Under the pieces are notes generated by a model. It saw only the letters and a program-made list of their open reading frames with translations. It did no database searches and was not told where the DNA came from. From assembly GCF_049800775.1 (NCBI RefSeq), contig NZ_JBNAFR010000004.1:1-64000 (forward strand): a DNA stretch of 64,000 nt, written 5' to 3'. A program made the position numbers and the translations under genes. The stretch's first letter is position 1, and every line of letters starts with the position of its first letter. Below are positions 1 through 9,907 of the stretch, piece after piece. Source of the DNA: Dinoroseobacter sp049800775 (lineage in GTDB: Bacteria > Pseudomonadota > Alphaproteobacteria > Rhodobacterales > Rhodobacteraceae).

Positions 1-1866
<1,866 letters not shown>

Positions 1867-1890
1867 GCCTGCGGGTCCTCTAAAAACTCA

Positions 1891-1918
1891 AAAGGCCGGT
1901 CTTTGACCGGCCTTTTTT
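1891..1918 (+). terminator. Rho-independent terminator after acsA
   Basis: An 11-bp perfect stem (AAAGGCCGGTC / GACCGGCCTTT) around a TTT loop runs straight into a T run, 25 bases after the acsA stop. The A run on the other side lets it also work on the minus strand, for the gene that ends at 1957 only if read-through is allowed. Confidence 0.93.
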
Positions 1919-1956
1919 ACGTGTGACACCCGGGCCGGGCTGGGCTAGGTCCCGGG

Positions 1957-3480
1957 TCAGACAAGCCCCCAGGCATCCGCCTCTTCAAGCCTTGCCTGGT
2001 CATTGAAGACGTCCAGCTCCGACCGGTCGGTGATCACGCGGATCTCTTCGATGCCGCTGGTTGTGATGCCCTGATTGGACAGGGCCACCACCTCTCCGGC
2101 GGTGCCACGATCCGTGGCGAAGGCGGCGGCATTGGCTTCGGTCAACAGCAGAACCAGAAGATCGCTCCCCTCCCCGCCGATGAACACATCCGCATCCACA
2201 CCATCGGTGCCGCCTGCCAGCGACGCCTGGATAAAGATGAACAGATCGTCCCCCGCGCCGCCATCAGCCACATCCGAGCCCGTTCCGTCGAGCAGGACAT
2301 CCGCACCATCTTCGCCATAGATAAGGTCATTGCCCGATCCGCCATGCAGGACATCGGCATCCGCGCCTCCCCACAGGATATCGGTCTCGGAACCACCTGA
2401 CAGGATATCCATCCCGGCTCCACCGGACAGCTCGTCCGTCCCGTGCTCGCCAAACGCGATGTCATCCCCGCCAGCCAGCACCATCCGATCCGACCCGCCG
2501 CTCGCCATGACGAGGTTCTGCTCATCCCCGAAAGTCTTTCGATTGCCAAACTCGTTGCCAACATAAACGGTGCTGGTGAGGCTGGCCGCGTGGAACGCCC
2601 CAAGCATGGCATGCACCACATCCGTGGGATGCACGCTGTCGAGAAAGGCGATCTGGTCCAGCGGCACGCCTGCGAGCGCCGGGTTCAGGATCGGGTCCCC
2701 GCCATACACCTCCAACAGGTAAGGTTCGTTCATCGGCGCGGTGATGCCGAAATTGAACGGATCCCTCGAGATTGCCTTGGCCATCGCTTCGGTATCGACA
2801 AAGACCGCGTTGATCCCTTCGGCCTGCAACTGGGCCACCGCCTTTTCGACCTGGTTGTTGTGGTAGAAAAAGGAATATCCCGCGAAGGGCGAGATATACG
2901 GCCCGAAAGAGAAGCTCGATCCCGGCAGGCCATTGATCACGATCTGTCCGACACCTGCCTCGTGCAGGGCGCGGGCATTCTCAAGAATGCCATCGATCAC
3001 ATCGGCCACGAAGGCTTTGCTCTCGGACAGCCAATTCGTGACCTTCCACGGTTTGAACGTGCCGTAATCATTTGTGCCGATCAGGAGGGACGCACTGACA
3101 CCGGACAGATCCTGCCCCTCCATATCCGCCAGAAACCGGCCGACCTGGGCCGACAGGTCTATGCCCAGAGACAGCAAGGGATCGTCATCGGGAACGATCA
3201 GGAAGTAGTCCAGATTGAGGTCCTCAACGAGGTCGCCGACATTCCGGTTTCCGACCGCGCGCGCTCCGGAGATCGCGTAGTTCAGCTCGGTCTCCGCGCC
3301 GAGAAAGCCCGTCGCGTGCTCGGCATAGACCAGCCCGTCCGAATAGCGCTGGTTATAGCCCAGCGGCCCCCGCGGCAGGCTGAAAGACAGCGCGGCGACA
3401 CTCAGATCGTGCAGGTTGCCATTGTCGGTCAGGCTGTCCCCGAAATACGCGACCGTGTCGAATTGAAATTCCTCTGGCAT
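1957..3480 (-). CDS. SGNH/GDSL esterase with C-terminal RTX repeats (copy 1)
   Basis: Probable secreted lipase/esterase of 507 residues. The N-terminal SGNH hydrolase has block I FGDSLTDNGN (nucleophile Ser16), a block III GTNDY segment (about residue 133) and block V DSVHPTD (about residues 280-285) supplying Asp and His. Residues roughly 337-410 hold glycine/aspartate nonapeptides such as GGAGMDILSGG and GGSGNDLIYGE, the calcium-binding RTX type, and the last 90 residues form a tail ending in EEADAWGLV. There is no N-terminal signal peptide, as expected for type I secretion; no T1SS genes are nearby. It is a paralogue of the next gene (3866-5407). Substrate unknown. Confidence 0.88.
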   Translation of the reverse strand: MPEEFQFDTVAYFGDSLTDNGNLHDLSVAALSFSLPRGPLGYNQRYSDGLVYAEHATGFLGAETELNYAISGARAVGNRNVGDLVEDLNLDYFLIVPDDDPLLSLGIDLSAQVGRFLADMEGQDLSGVSASLLIGTNDYGTFKPWKVTNWLSESKAFVADVIDGILENARALHEAGVGQIVINGLPGSSFSFGPYISPFAGYSFFYHNNQVEKAVAQLQAEGINAVFVDTEAMAKAISRDPFNFGITAPMNEPYLLEVYGGDPILNPALAGVPLDQIAFLDSVHPTDVVHAMLGAFHAASLTSTVYVGNEFGNRKTFGDEQNLVMASGGSDRMVLAGGDDIAFGEHGTDELSGGAGMDILSGGSETDILWGGADADVLHGGSGNDLIYGEDGADVLLDGTGSDVADGGAGDDLFIFIQASLAGGTDGVDADVFIGGEGSDLLVLLLTEANAAAFATDRGTAGEVVALSNQGITTSGIEEIRVITDRSELDVFNDQARLEEADAWGLV

Positions 3481-3700
3481 GATGCTCCTTCCACGCTTCC
3501 CGCTTGGGCCGGGCGCCTGCGGTGAGGACGCGGCGCGGGCCCAGTCACACGGACCATTGGCCCGACACTGAGGGGGTGCGCCGAGAAGCTTTCGAATTCG
3601 TAAATGCCAAAGCCCGCCGGAGCGGGACGCGTGCGAGATGACGCAAGGGCAAGTTGCCCCGCGTTTTCACCGGCATGCGCTGCGTGATGACAGCCGCGTC

Positions 3701-3735
3701 TTAAAAAAGGATGACGATGCAGGAGGTTGTCATCC
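3701..3735 (-). terminator. Terminator-like hairpin for the esterase ending at 3866
   Basis: Read on the minus strand, GGATGAC and GTCATCC pair around a 13-base loop and are followed by TTTTTTAA. It lies 130 bases past the stop of the 3866-5407 gene. The 7-bp stem is modest, but the U-run is good. Confidence 0.6.
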
Positions 3736-3753
3736 GCGCCCCCTGCAAAGAAA

Positions 3754-3781
3754 GACCGGTCGCGCCTTAGTACGACCGGTC
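3754..3781. repeat. Two GACCGGTC palindromes spaced 20 bp
   Basis: The 8-bp palindrome GACCGGTC occurs at 3754-3761 and again at 3774-3781, two helical turns apart. This could be a paired operator, or an alternative hairpin of the 3' untranslated region. No regulator can be named. Confidence 0.4.
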
Positions 3782-3865
3782 AAAGGGTCCGGGCAGAAAA
3801 ATCCGCCCTATTTTATCCGGTTTTTAGCCGGTTGCTTTGCGGCCACAGTCTGGAACTGGGCCGGA

Positions 3866-5407
3866 TCAAACCAGCGCCCAGAGGTCGGCCTCCTGCAGGC
3901 GGGCGAGATCCCCGAGCTGGGCCATGAGCAGTTCCGCCTCGGGATCGACCACGGCCGCGATATCCTCGATGCTGTCGAGAGCGATGCCCAGATCCGCGAG
4001 TGCCTGGGTCTGGCCAAGCTGCCCGCTGGAGGTATTGAAGGCATCGAGATCCGACTGGGTCTCGAAGAGCATGACAAAGAGGTCATCCCCGAACCCGCCA
4101 TCAAAGGCATTGCTGTCTACGCCGATCTCACCGCCCAAAATGGTTTCCTGTCGCCAGATGAAGGTGTCGTTGCCGAACCCGCCGAGATGGGTGTCCGAGC
4201 CCAGATGGTCGATATGGACATCATCGCCGCGACCGCCGCGCGTGACGTCATCGCCGGTTCCACCGGTCAGGACATCGTCATCCGCGCCGCCGATCACCTG
4301 GTCGTTGTCTGCCCCGCCGGACAGGATATCCATCCCCTGCCCCCCGATCACCCGGTCATCGCCCGCCTCGCCAAAGGCGATATCGTCACCGCCACGCAGC
4401 GCCAGGATATCCGCGCCACCGCCCGCCAGCGCGAGATCCTCGGCCTCCCCGAGGAACCGCAGGCTGCCGATCCCCGATCCGATGGTCACGTCATGGGTCA
4501 GCGAGGCGGCGTGGAAGCTTCCGAGCACGCCGTGGATCGTATCCGTCGGGTGGACCGCGTCGATGAAGGCCACCTGGTTGAGCGAAACGCCGTCCAGCGC
4601 CGGGTTGAGCACCGGGTTGTCCGGATCGTCATCCAGAACGAGGAATTCATCGATCGGCGCGGTGATGCCGAAATTCTGCGGATCGTCCACGATGGACTGG
4701 GTCATGGCCTGAATGTCGATAAAGACCGCGTTCACGCCTTCGGATTGCAGCTCTTCGACCGTGGCCTGCAGGCGGTTGTTGTGCAGCGACAGAACCAGAT
4801 CCGCCACAGGCGCCAGCAGGGGGTTCGTGCGCACAGCCGGGAAATACTCGCCCGACGGCAGCGCATTGATCACGACCTGACCGACGCCTGCATCCACAAG
4901 GCGGCGGGCCGCGACCTCGGTCGCATCGGTGATTTGCCGCATCAGGGCCAGACCTTCGATCACCAGCGCATCCGGTGAGGAGGGATCGAAATTCAGATAG
5001 TCATTCGCGCCGATGAACAGGGTGGCACTGCTGGTCGCGCGGTCCTGATTGGCGGTCTCGGCCAAATACCGGTCGATCTGCGCGGTCAGATTGATGTCGA
5101 AATCCAGCGCCGGGTCGTCCAGCGGAACGGTCAGAAAGTCTTCGACGCCATTGCCGTCGACCAGATCCCGCAAGGTCAGCTCATCAAGCGCCCGGGCAGC
5201 CCCGACCCCGAAATTCAGCTCGGTCGCGACCCCCAGAACGTCGGCGGAATATTCCGCATAGACCAGCCCGTTGCTGAACCGCTGGTTATAACCGGCGGCC
5301 TCGACCGGAACCCCAACCGTGGCGATCGCCGATGTCAGTTCGAACAGATTGCCGTCATCGGTCAGGCTGTCCCCGAAAAACACGGTGGTATTGAAATCAA
5401 AACTCAT
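3866..5407 (-). CDS. SGNH/GDSL esterase with C-terminal RTX repeats (copy 2)
   Basis: A 513-residue paralogue of the neighbouring 1957-3480 product with the same architecture. Block I is FFGDSLTDDGN (Ser14), block III is IGANDY, block V is DAVHPTD (about residues 282-287), followed by RTX nonapeptides (about residues 320-402, for example GGQGMDILSGG and GGTGDDVTRGG) and a tail ending in LQEADLWALV. The shared ending (EADxWxLV) in both copies suggests a conserved type I secretion signal. Probably an exported, calcium-stabilised esterase. The tandem same-strand arrangement points to local gene duplication followed by divergence. Confidence 0.88.
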   Translation of the reverse strand: MSFDFNTTVFFGDSLTDDGNLFELTSAIATVGVPVEAAGYNQRFSNGLVYAEYSADVLGVATELNFGVGAARALDELTLRDLVDGNGVEDFLTVPLDDPALDFDINLTAQIDRYLAETANQDRATSSATLFIGANDYLNFDPSSPDALVIEGLALMRQITDATEVAARRLVDAGVGQVVINALPSGEYFPAVRTNPLLAPVADLVLSLHNNRLQATVEELQSEGVNAVFIDIQAMTQSIVDDPQNFGITAPIDEFLVLDDDPDNPVLNPALDGVSLNQVAFIDAVHPTDTIHGVLGSFHAASLTHDVTIGSGIGSLRFLGEAEDLALAGGGADILALRGGDDIAFGEAGDDRVIGGQGMDILSGGADNDQVIGGADDDVLTGGTGDDVTRGGRGDDVHIDHLGSDTHLGGFGNDTFIWRQETILGGEIGVDSNAFDGGFGDDLFVMLFETQSDLDAFNTSSGQLGQTQALADLGIALDSIEDIAAVVDPEAELLMAQLGDLARLQEADLWALV

Positions 5408-5688
5408 AGTCTCGGGTCTCTCCCTGTCGTTTGGCGCAGCCTCTGCGGGCCAGCTCTCACGCCTCTGACATACCCTTCCCGACCCCGTTGTGCCAATAAT
5501 TAACCCCAGCCCGCCCTTCGGACTGCCGCAAGGTCACATCCGCCCCCTCGATCGCCCGGGCCCGGTCGCGAAAACACCGGTCCGGCCCTTTCCTCGGGCG
5601 CGGGGCTCACGTATAGGGAGGGTCAGAGCGCCGGAGGGACGCGTTTTCAGACCTCTCCGGACGGGTATTTCGAAGAACCGAGGACGGC

Positions 5689-6186
5689 ATGACGAACAAG
5701 TCCCATGACGATGATGTGGCCTTCATCAAGGCGCTTGCAGAGTTGCTGCGCGACAATGATCTCACCGAATTGCAGGTCAAACGGGACTATGGCGAGGATG
5801 ACAGCCTGAATGTGCGGGTGTCGCGCCAGACCATGACCGTGGCCGCCCCGGTCGCCACCCAGGTGGCTGCGGCCACGCCTGCCGCGATCCCGGCGCCCGC
5901 CGCCGAGGCCGCCGCGCCCGAGGCGGGACCTGCGGCCGATCCGGCCCAGGACCCCAACGCCCTGACCTCGCCCATGGTGGGCACCGCCTATCTGCAGCCC
6001 GAGCCCGGCGCCGCCTCTTTCGTGAGCCCGGGCGACACGGTCAAGGAAGGCCAGACGGTCCTGATCATCGAGGCGATGAAGACCATGAACCAGATCTCTG
6101 CTCCGAAATCCGGCAAGGTCACCCGGATCTTCGTCGAGGACGGCTCGCCGGTGGAATACGGTGCCCCCCTGATGATCATCGAGTAA
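5689..6186 (+). CDS. accB: Acetyl-CoA carboxylase biotin carboxyl carrier protein
   Basis: The 165-residue BCCP subunit carries the biotin that shuttles CO2 in malonyl-CoA formation for fatty acid synthesis. The C-terminal biotinyl domain has the canonical EAMKTMN with the biotinylated lysine at residue 131. An Ala/Pro-rich flexible linker (about residues 50-80) precedes it, and the N-terminal segment DVAFIKALAELLRDNDLTEL is the usual dimerisation helix. accC begins 9 bases downstream, so the two are co-transcribed. Confidence 0.97.
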   Translation: MTNKSHDDDVAFIKALAELLRDNDLTELQVKRDYGEDDSLNVRVSRQTMTVAAPVATQVAAATPAAIPAPAAEAAAPEAGPAADPAQDPNALTSPMVGTAYLQPEPGAASFVSPGDTVKEGQTVLIIEAMKTMNQISAPKSGKVTRIFVEDGSPVEYGAPLMIIE

Positions 6187-6195
6187 GGCACAGCG

Positions 6196-7542
6196 ATGTT
6201 CTCCAAGATCCTGATTGCCAATCGGGGCGAGATCGCCCTGCGTGTGATCCGCGCCTGCCGCGAGCTGGGCATTCAATCGGTGGCCGTGCATTCCACCGCC
6301 GATAGCGATGCGATGCATGTGCGCATGGCCGATGAGGCGGTCTGTATCGGACCGGCACCGAGCCCCCAGAGCTATCTGTCGATCCCGGCCATCATCTCGG
6401 CCTGCGAGATCACCGGCGCCGAGGCGATCCACCCGGGCTACGGTTTTCTGTCGGAGAACGCGAATTTCGTTCAGATCGTGCAGGATCACGACCTCACCTT
6501 CATTGGCCCGACCGCGGATCACATCCGGGTCATGGGCGACAAGATCACCGCCAAGAAGACAATGATCGATCTCGGGGTGCCTTGCGTGCCCGGCTCCGAT
6601 GGCGGGGTGCCCGATCTGGTCAGTGCCCGCAAGATCGCAGGCGAGATGGGCTATCCGGTCATCATCAAGGCCACGGCCGGCGGTGGCGGACGCGGCATGA
6701 AGCTGGCGAAGACTGCCAAGGATCTCGACGAGGCATTCCAGACCGCCCGGGCCGAGGGCAAGGCCGCCTTCGGCAATGACGAGGTCTATATCGAGAAGTA
6801 TCTCGGTACGCCGCGCCATATTGAGGTTCAGGTGTTTGGCGACGGCAAGGGCCGCGCGGTCCATCTGGGCGAGCGCGACTGCTCGCTGCAGCGCCGCCAC
6901 CAGAAGGTGTTCGAAGAAGCCCCAAGCCCGGTGATCGACGCCGAGACCCGCGCGCGGATTGGCCAGACCTGCGCCGAGGCGGTCTCTCGCATCAACTATG
7001 CCGGGGCCGGCACCATCGAGTTTCTCTACGAGAATGGCGAGTTCTACTTCATCGAGATGAACACCCGTCTGCAGGTCGAGCATCCGGTGACCGAGGCGAT
7101 CTTTGGCGTCGATCTTGTCAAAGAGCAGATCCGTGTCGCCGCAGGCTATCCCATGACCTTCCAGCAGGAAAACCTGACGGTGCGGGGCCATGCGATCGAG
7201 GTTCGGATCAATGCCGAGAAGATTCCGGCCTTCACCCCCTGCCCGGGCAAGGTCACGACCTTCCACACGCCGGGCGGCCTGGGTGTGCGGATGGATTCCG
7301 CGCTCTATGGCGGGTATTCGATCCCGCCCTATTACGACAGCCTGATCGGCAAGCTGATCGTTCTGTCCCAGGACCGGCCTGCGGCCCTAGCGCGCCTCAA
7401 CCGCGCCCTGGGCGAGCTGATCGTGGATGGCATCGACACGACTGTGCCGCTCTTTCATGCGCTGTTGCGCGAAGAGGCCGTGCTGACGGGCGATTACACG
7501 ATCCATTGGCTTGAGGAATGGCTGGAGACGGCCGAGCTCTGA
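6196..7542 (+). CDS. accC: Acetyl-CoA carboxylase biotin carboxylase
   Basis: The 448-residue ATP-grasp enzyme carboxylates the biotin on AccB using ATP and bicarbonate. It starts MFSKILIANRGEIALR, a nearly invariant AccC N-terminus. It has the glycine-rich ATP loop KATAGGGGRGMK (around residue 157) and the catalytic EMNTRLQVEHPVTE (around residues 287-300). Length is standard. It lies directly behind accB, and overlapping inverted repeats follow the stop codon. Confidence 0.97.
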   Translation: MFSKILIANRGEIALRVIRACRELGIQSVAVHSTADSDAMHVRMADEAVCIGPAPSPQSYLSIPAIISACEITGAEAIHPGYGFLSENANFVQIVQDHDLTFIGPTADHIRVMGDKITAKKTMIDLGVPCVPGSDGGVPDLVSARKIAGEMGYPVIIKATAGGGGRGMKLAKTAKDLDEAFQTARAEGKAAFGNDEVYIEKYLGTPRHIEVQVFGDGKGRAVHLGERDCSLQRRHQKVFEEAPSPVIDAETRARIGQTCAEAVSRINYAGAGTIEFLYENGEFYFIEMNTRLQVEHPVTEAIFGVDLVKEQIRVAAGYPMTFQQENLTVRGHAIEVRINAEKIPAFTPCPGKVTTFHTPGGLGVRMDSALYGGYSIPPYYDSLIGKLIVLSQDRPAALARLNRALGELIVDGIDTTVPLFHALLREEAVLTGDYTIHWLEEWLETAEL

Positions 7543-7543
7543 T

Positions 7544-7572
7544 CCCCAAGCGCCACGGCTTGGGGCCGTGGC
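7544..7572 (+). repeat. Two interleaved 7-bp inverted repeats after accC
   Basis: The order is CCCCAAG (7544-7550), GCCACGG (7552-7558), CTTGGGG (7559-7565), CCGTGGC (7566-7572). Arm 1 pairs with arm 3 and arm 2 with arm 4. The connecting loops (1, 0 and 0 bases) are too short for both to form at once, so they are alternative hairpins at the accC 3' end. No U-run follows. Confidence 0.6.
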
Positions 7573-7699
7573 ACGAATCTCCCCTTCCCGGATACCCGCC
7601 CGCCGCTGGGGCGGGTGTGTCCCGCGGGCACCTGCCCCTCTTGCGGATGCGCGCAGAGCGCTGGACCCGCGCGCGCCACAAGCCTAGGTTGTAGACACC

Positions 7700-8350
7700 A
7701 TGGCCCACGACATGTTTCCCCCTCCTCCGCCACCGCTGACGCCGGACCTGCTCCTGCGTGGCTATATGGCGGGGATCTTTCCCATGGCCGAGGGGCGCGC
7801 GGATGACGAGGTCTTCTGGGTCGATCCCCGGCAACGGGGGGTGCTGCCGCTGGATGGGGTGCATGTGTCGCGCAAGCTCGCGCGGCTGATGCGGCGCACG
7901 AATTGGCGCGTGACCCTGGATCAGGATTTCATCGGCGTTGTCGAAGGCTGCGCGGATCGGGACGAGACCTGGATCAATGACCAGATTTTCGAGGCCTATG
8001 CGGATCTGCATGACATGGGGCATGCCCATGCGCTGGAGCTGTGGGACGAGGACCAGCTGATCGGCGGCGTCTATGGCGTGGCCATTGGTGGTGCGTTCTT
8101 TGGCGAAAGCATGTTCTCGCGCGCGCCGAGCGCCTCAAAAGTTGCGCTGGTGGCGCTGTCGGCGCATCTGCGGTCCTGCGGGTTTGCCCTGTTTGACACG
8201 CAATTCGTCACCCCCCATCTGGCCAGCATGGGCGCGATGGAGATCCCGCGCGAGACCTATCGTGCCCGGCTGCGCGACGCGTTGTTGGTCGAGGCGGATA
8301 TCACGGGGCAGACCCTCGCAGCTCATCCTGGGGATCACCTGCAAGGCTAA
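7700..8350 (+). CDS. aat: Leucyl/phenylalanyl-tRNA-protein transferase
   Basis: Transfers Leu or Phe from aminoacyl-tRNA to N-terminal Arg/Lys of proteins, creating N-degrons for ClpAP. The 216-residue product shows the family pattern: LLRGYMAGIFPMAEG near the N-terminus, WVDPRQRGVLPLD, then GGVYGVAIGGAFFGESMFS (about residues 119-137) and DTQFVTPHLASMGA. It is preceded by a 157-bp spacer after accC with GC-rich hairpins, so it may have its own promoter. It is convergent with the DUF2155 gene, with 8 bases between the stops. Confidence 0.95.
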   Translation: MAHDMFPPPPPPLTPDLLLRGYMAGIFPMAEGRADDEVFWVDPRQRGVLPLDGVHVSRKLARLMRRTNWRVTLDQDFIGVVEGCADRDETWINDQIFEAYADLHDMGHAHALELWDEDQLIGGVYGVAIGGAFFGESMFSRAPSASKVALVALSAHLRSCGFALFDTQFVTPHLASMGAMEIPRETYRARLRDALLVEADITGQTLAAHPGDHLQG

Positions 8351-8358
8351 GCGGCGTC

Positions 8359-8898
8359 TCAGGGACGCGCGGGCGGACGCGGCGATTGCAGCCCCGCCTG
8401 CACCTCGGGCGTCTGCACGCCTCCGGGCAAACGACAGCGGATCGCCCAGACGTCATAGCGGTGGTGATCGAGCGCGGCCAAGGCCGGCGACGAAGCGATC
8501 ATCCAACCATCATAGAGCAGCCCGGGGCGCCCCTGTTCCGAGATCCGCACCTGCACGAAGGCATCCGAAGAGGGGTTCTCCTCCGGGTAGCGGCATTCGA
8601 TCATCGCGACCTGCAGCCGCCCGCTGGCCCGGGTCTGGCCGGTCTGAAGCTCAAGCGTTTCAACCCGGCCCGTGGTCTTGTCGAGCACCCGGACAAACCC
8701 GGCCTCGGCCGCGGTGACGCGCAACTCCTGCTCGAAGGTTTGGAACTCCTCGTCACGCAGACGCAACGGGGCGCCAAACCCACCATCCTCGGCGCGCTCT
8801 TCGAGCTCATCCAGGGGCGAGATGATAATCGCATCCTGTTGGGCCGCCGCTGCGCAGCCCACCCAGAGCAAAGCCAGAGGCAGCGCAAGCCGGATCAC
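8359..8898 (-). CDS. DUF2155 domain periplasmic protein
   Basis: A 179-residue protein with an N-terminal signal peptide (hydrophobic residues 2-17, cleavage probably after CAAAA). The remainder matches DUF2155: a RVLDKTTGRVETLEL stretch, a conserved Cys in IECRYPEENP, then LYDGWMIASSPALAALDHHRYDVWAIRC. Function is unknown; I recall it beside MlaD and NDUFA12 genes in Rhodobacteraceae. Its ATG overlaps the mlaD stop by 4 bases (ATGA), so it is translationally coupled. Confidence 0.88.
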   Translation of the reverse strand: MIRLALPLALLWVGCAAAAQQDAIIISPLDELEERAEDGGFGAPLRLRDEEFQTFEQELRVTAAEAGFVRVLDKTTGRVETLELQTGQTRASGRLQVAMIECRYPEENPSSDAFVQVRISEQGRPGLLYDGWMIASSPALAALDHHRYDVWAIRCRLPGGVQTPEVQAGLQSPRPPARP

Positions 8899-9347
8899 GA
8901 GTCGTCCCCGCCCGATCCCACGAATTTCATCAGAAGCGACACGAGACTGACAGAGCCTTGAGTCGAGGTGAACTCGTCGCCCTCGGCCAGTACGAAGGGC
9001 GAGCCCCCGGGCAGGATCTCGACGAAATTGCCGCCGAGCAGGCCTTCGGACGAGACCGAGATCGCGCTGTCATCGGGGATCTCGATATCGGAGGCGACTG
9101 AGATGGTGGTATCTGCGCGGAAGGTTTCGGGGTTCAGGTCGATGCCCGTGACGGTGCCGACCTTCACGCCTGCGAGCCGAACATCGGTGCCGACGGAGAT
9201 GCCGTCCGCAGTGCGGAAGCTGGCCGTCAGGGGATAACCTCCGCCCCCGCCCGACACGCCGGTCGAGCTGCCGACAAAGGCCAAAAACCCAATGGCGACG
9301 GCCAGAACGGCCCCGCCCACGAGCACTTCAGATGGTGTATGCGACAT
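8895..9347 (-). CDS. mlaD: MlaD-type MCE-domain phospholipid transport protein
   Basis: Substrate-binding subunit of an Mla-type ABC system that moves phospholipids between inner and outer membranes. The 150-residue product starts MSHTPSEVLVGGAVLAVAIG, with one N-terminal membrane anchor (about residues 8-27) and an MCE domain containing FRTADGISVGTDVRLAGVKV and a SVSSEGLLGGNFVEILPGG stretch. The open frame extends upstream to 9731, but that part overlaps the NDUFA12 gene, so the ATG at 9347 is the start. The other mla genes are not adjacent. The stop overlaps the next gene (ATGA). Confidence 0.9.
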   Translation of the reverse strand: MSHTPSEVLVGGAVLAVAIGFLAFVGSSTGVSGGGGGYPLTASFRTADGISVGTDVRLAGVKVGTVTGIDLNPETFRADTTISVASDIEIPDDSAISVSSEGLLGGNFVEILPGGSPFVLAEGDEFTSTQGSVSLVSLLMKFVGSGGDDS

Positions 9348-9429
9348 GCCTGCCTGCGATCCCGTTGCGATGCGTGCGCCCCGAGCGGAGCGTGACGCGG
9401 TTGCGGTCTGGGCGCATCTTACAGGCAGT

Positions 9430-9804
9430 TTATTCCGGCTGCCATGCCTCATAGTCGGCACGCTCTGCAGGAGCGGCGCGCCGCAGAGAGCCCGAAGGCG
9501 CATAGGCCAGAGGTGTCCCGGTGAGGTTCTCCTCATGGGGCTTTTCCCAGGGCTTGTGCGGCAGCGGGTTGTCCGTGGGCGGCTCGGCCCAGGTGAAATG
9601 CAGCCAGCCATGCCAATCGGGGGAGACGCGGCTCGCCTCGACCTCGCCGTTATAGATGACCCAGCGACGTTTGCCGTCGCCCGACTGGTAAAAGATGTTC
9701 CCGGCCTCGTCCTCGCCGACCTTCTCGCCATTGCGCTTGGTCCACAGGCGCATGCCCAAGGTCTCGTTATTCCACCAGGTGATCAGTTGCAGCAGGAACT
9801 TCAT
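9430..9804 (-). CDS. NADH:ubiquinone oxidoreductase NDUFA12-family subunit
   Basis: A 124-residue accessory subunit of respiratory complex I, related to mitochondrial NDUFA12 (B17.2). The family signature is clear: an N-terminal TLGMRLWTKRNGEKVGEDEAGN, then YYxx-type FYQSGDGKRRWVIYNGEVEASRV, and PPDWHGWLH-like SPDWHGWLHFTWAEPPTDNP. This supernumerary subunit is restricted to alphaproteobacteria and mitochondria, which supports the taxonomic assignment. It is the first gene of a three-gene unit with mlaD (82-bp gap) and the DUF2155 gene. Confidence 0.94.
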   Translation of the reverse strand: MKFLLQLITWWNNETLGMRLWTKRNGEKVGEDEAGNIFYQSGDGKRRWVIYNGEVEASRVSPDWHGWLHFTWAEPPTDNPLPHKPWEKPHEENLTGTPLAYAPSGSLRRAAPAERADYEAWQPE

Positions 9805-9907
9805 AACGGTCTCCGGTCCGGGTGGCCCAGATATGGCCGATTGCGCAGGCGGCGTCCAGCGACATGCGGACGCGGGGGCGCGGGAAACCGGCCTCTTCGG
9901 CGCCGGA

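Larger units (their letters stand above)
3481..3865. promoter_or_regulatory. Intergenic spacer between the two RTX esterases
   Basis: This 385-bp stretch has no convincing gene. It should carry the promoter of the 1957-3480 gene, with an SD-like GGAAGGAGC just before its ATG, and the 3' end of the 3866-5407 transcript. It contains a terminator-like hairpin (3701-3735) and a pair of GACCGGTC palindromes (3754-3781), listed separately. No obvious -35/-10 pair was identified. Confidence 0.5.

Noticed and set aside
2443..3525. Long + strand open frame (about 360 codons) opposite the first RTX esterase
   Set aside because: It is a GC-skewed shadow of the esterase gene: the opposite strand has clear SGNH and RTX motifs, while this frame encodes a low-complexity Arg/His-rich sequence with no family.
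5647..7266. Minus-strand open frame of about 540 codons opposite accB/accC
   Set aside because: The other strand encodes unmistakable AccB and AccC. The antisense reading is Gly/His/Arg/Asp-rich with no domain.
7544..7572. H-type pseudoknot
   Set aside because: The crossing arms are complementary, but the connecting loops (1 and 0 bases) cannot span 7-bp helices, so only alternative hairpins remain.
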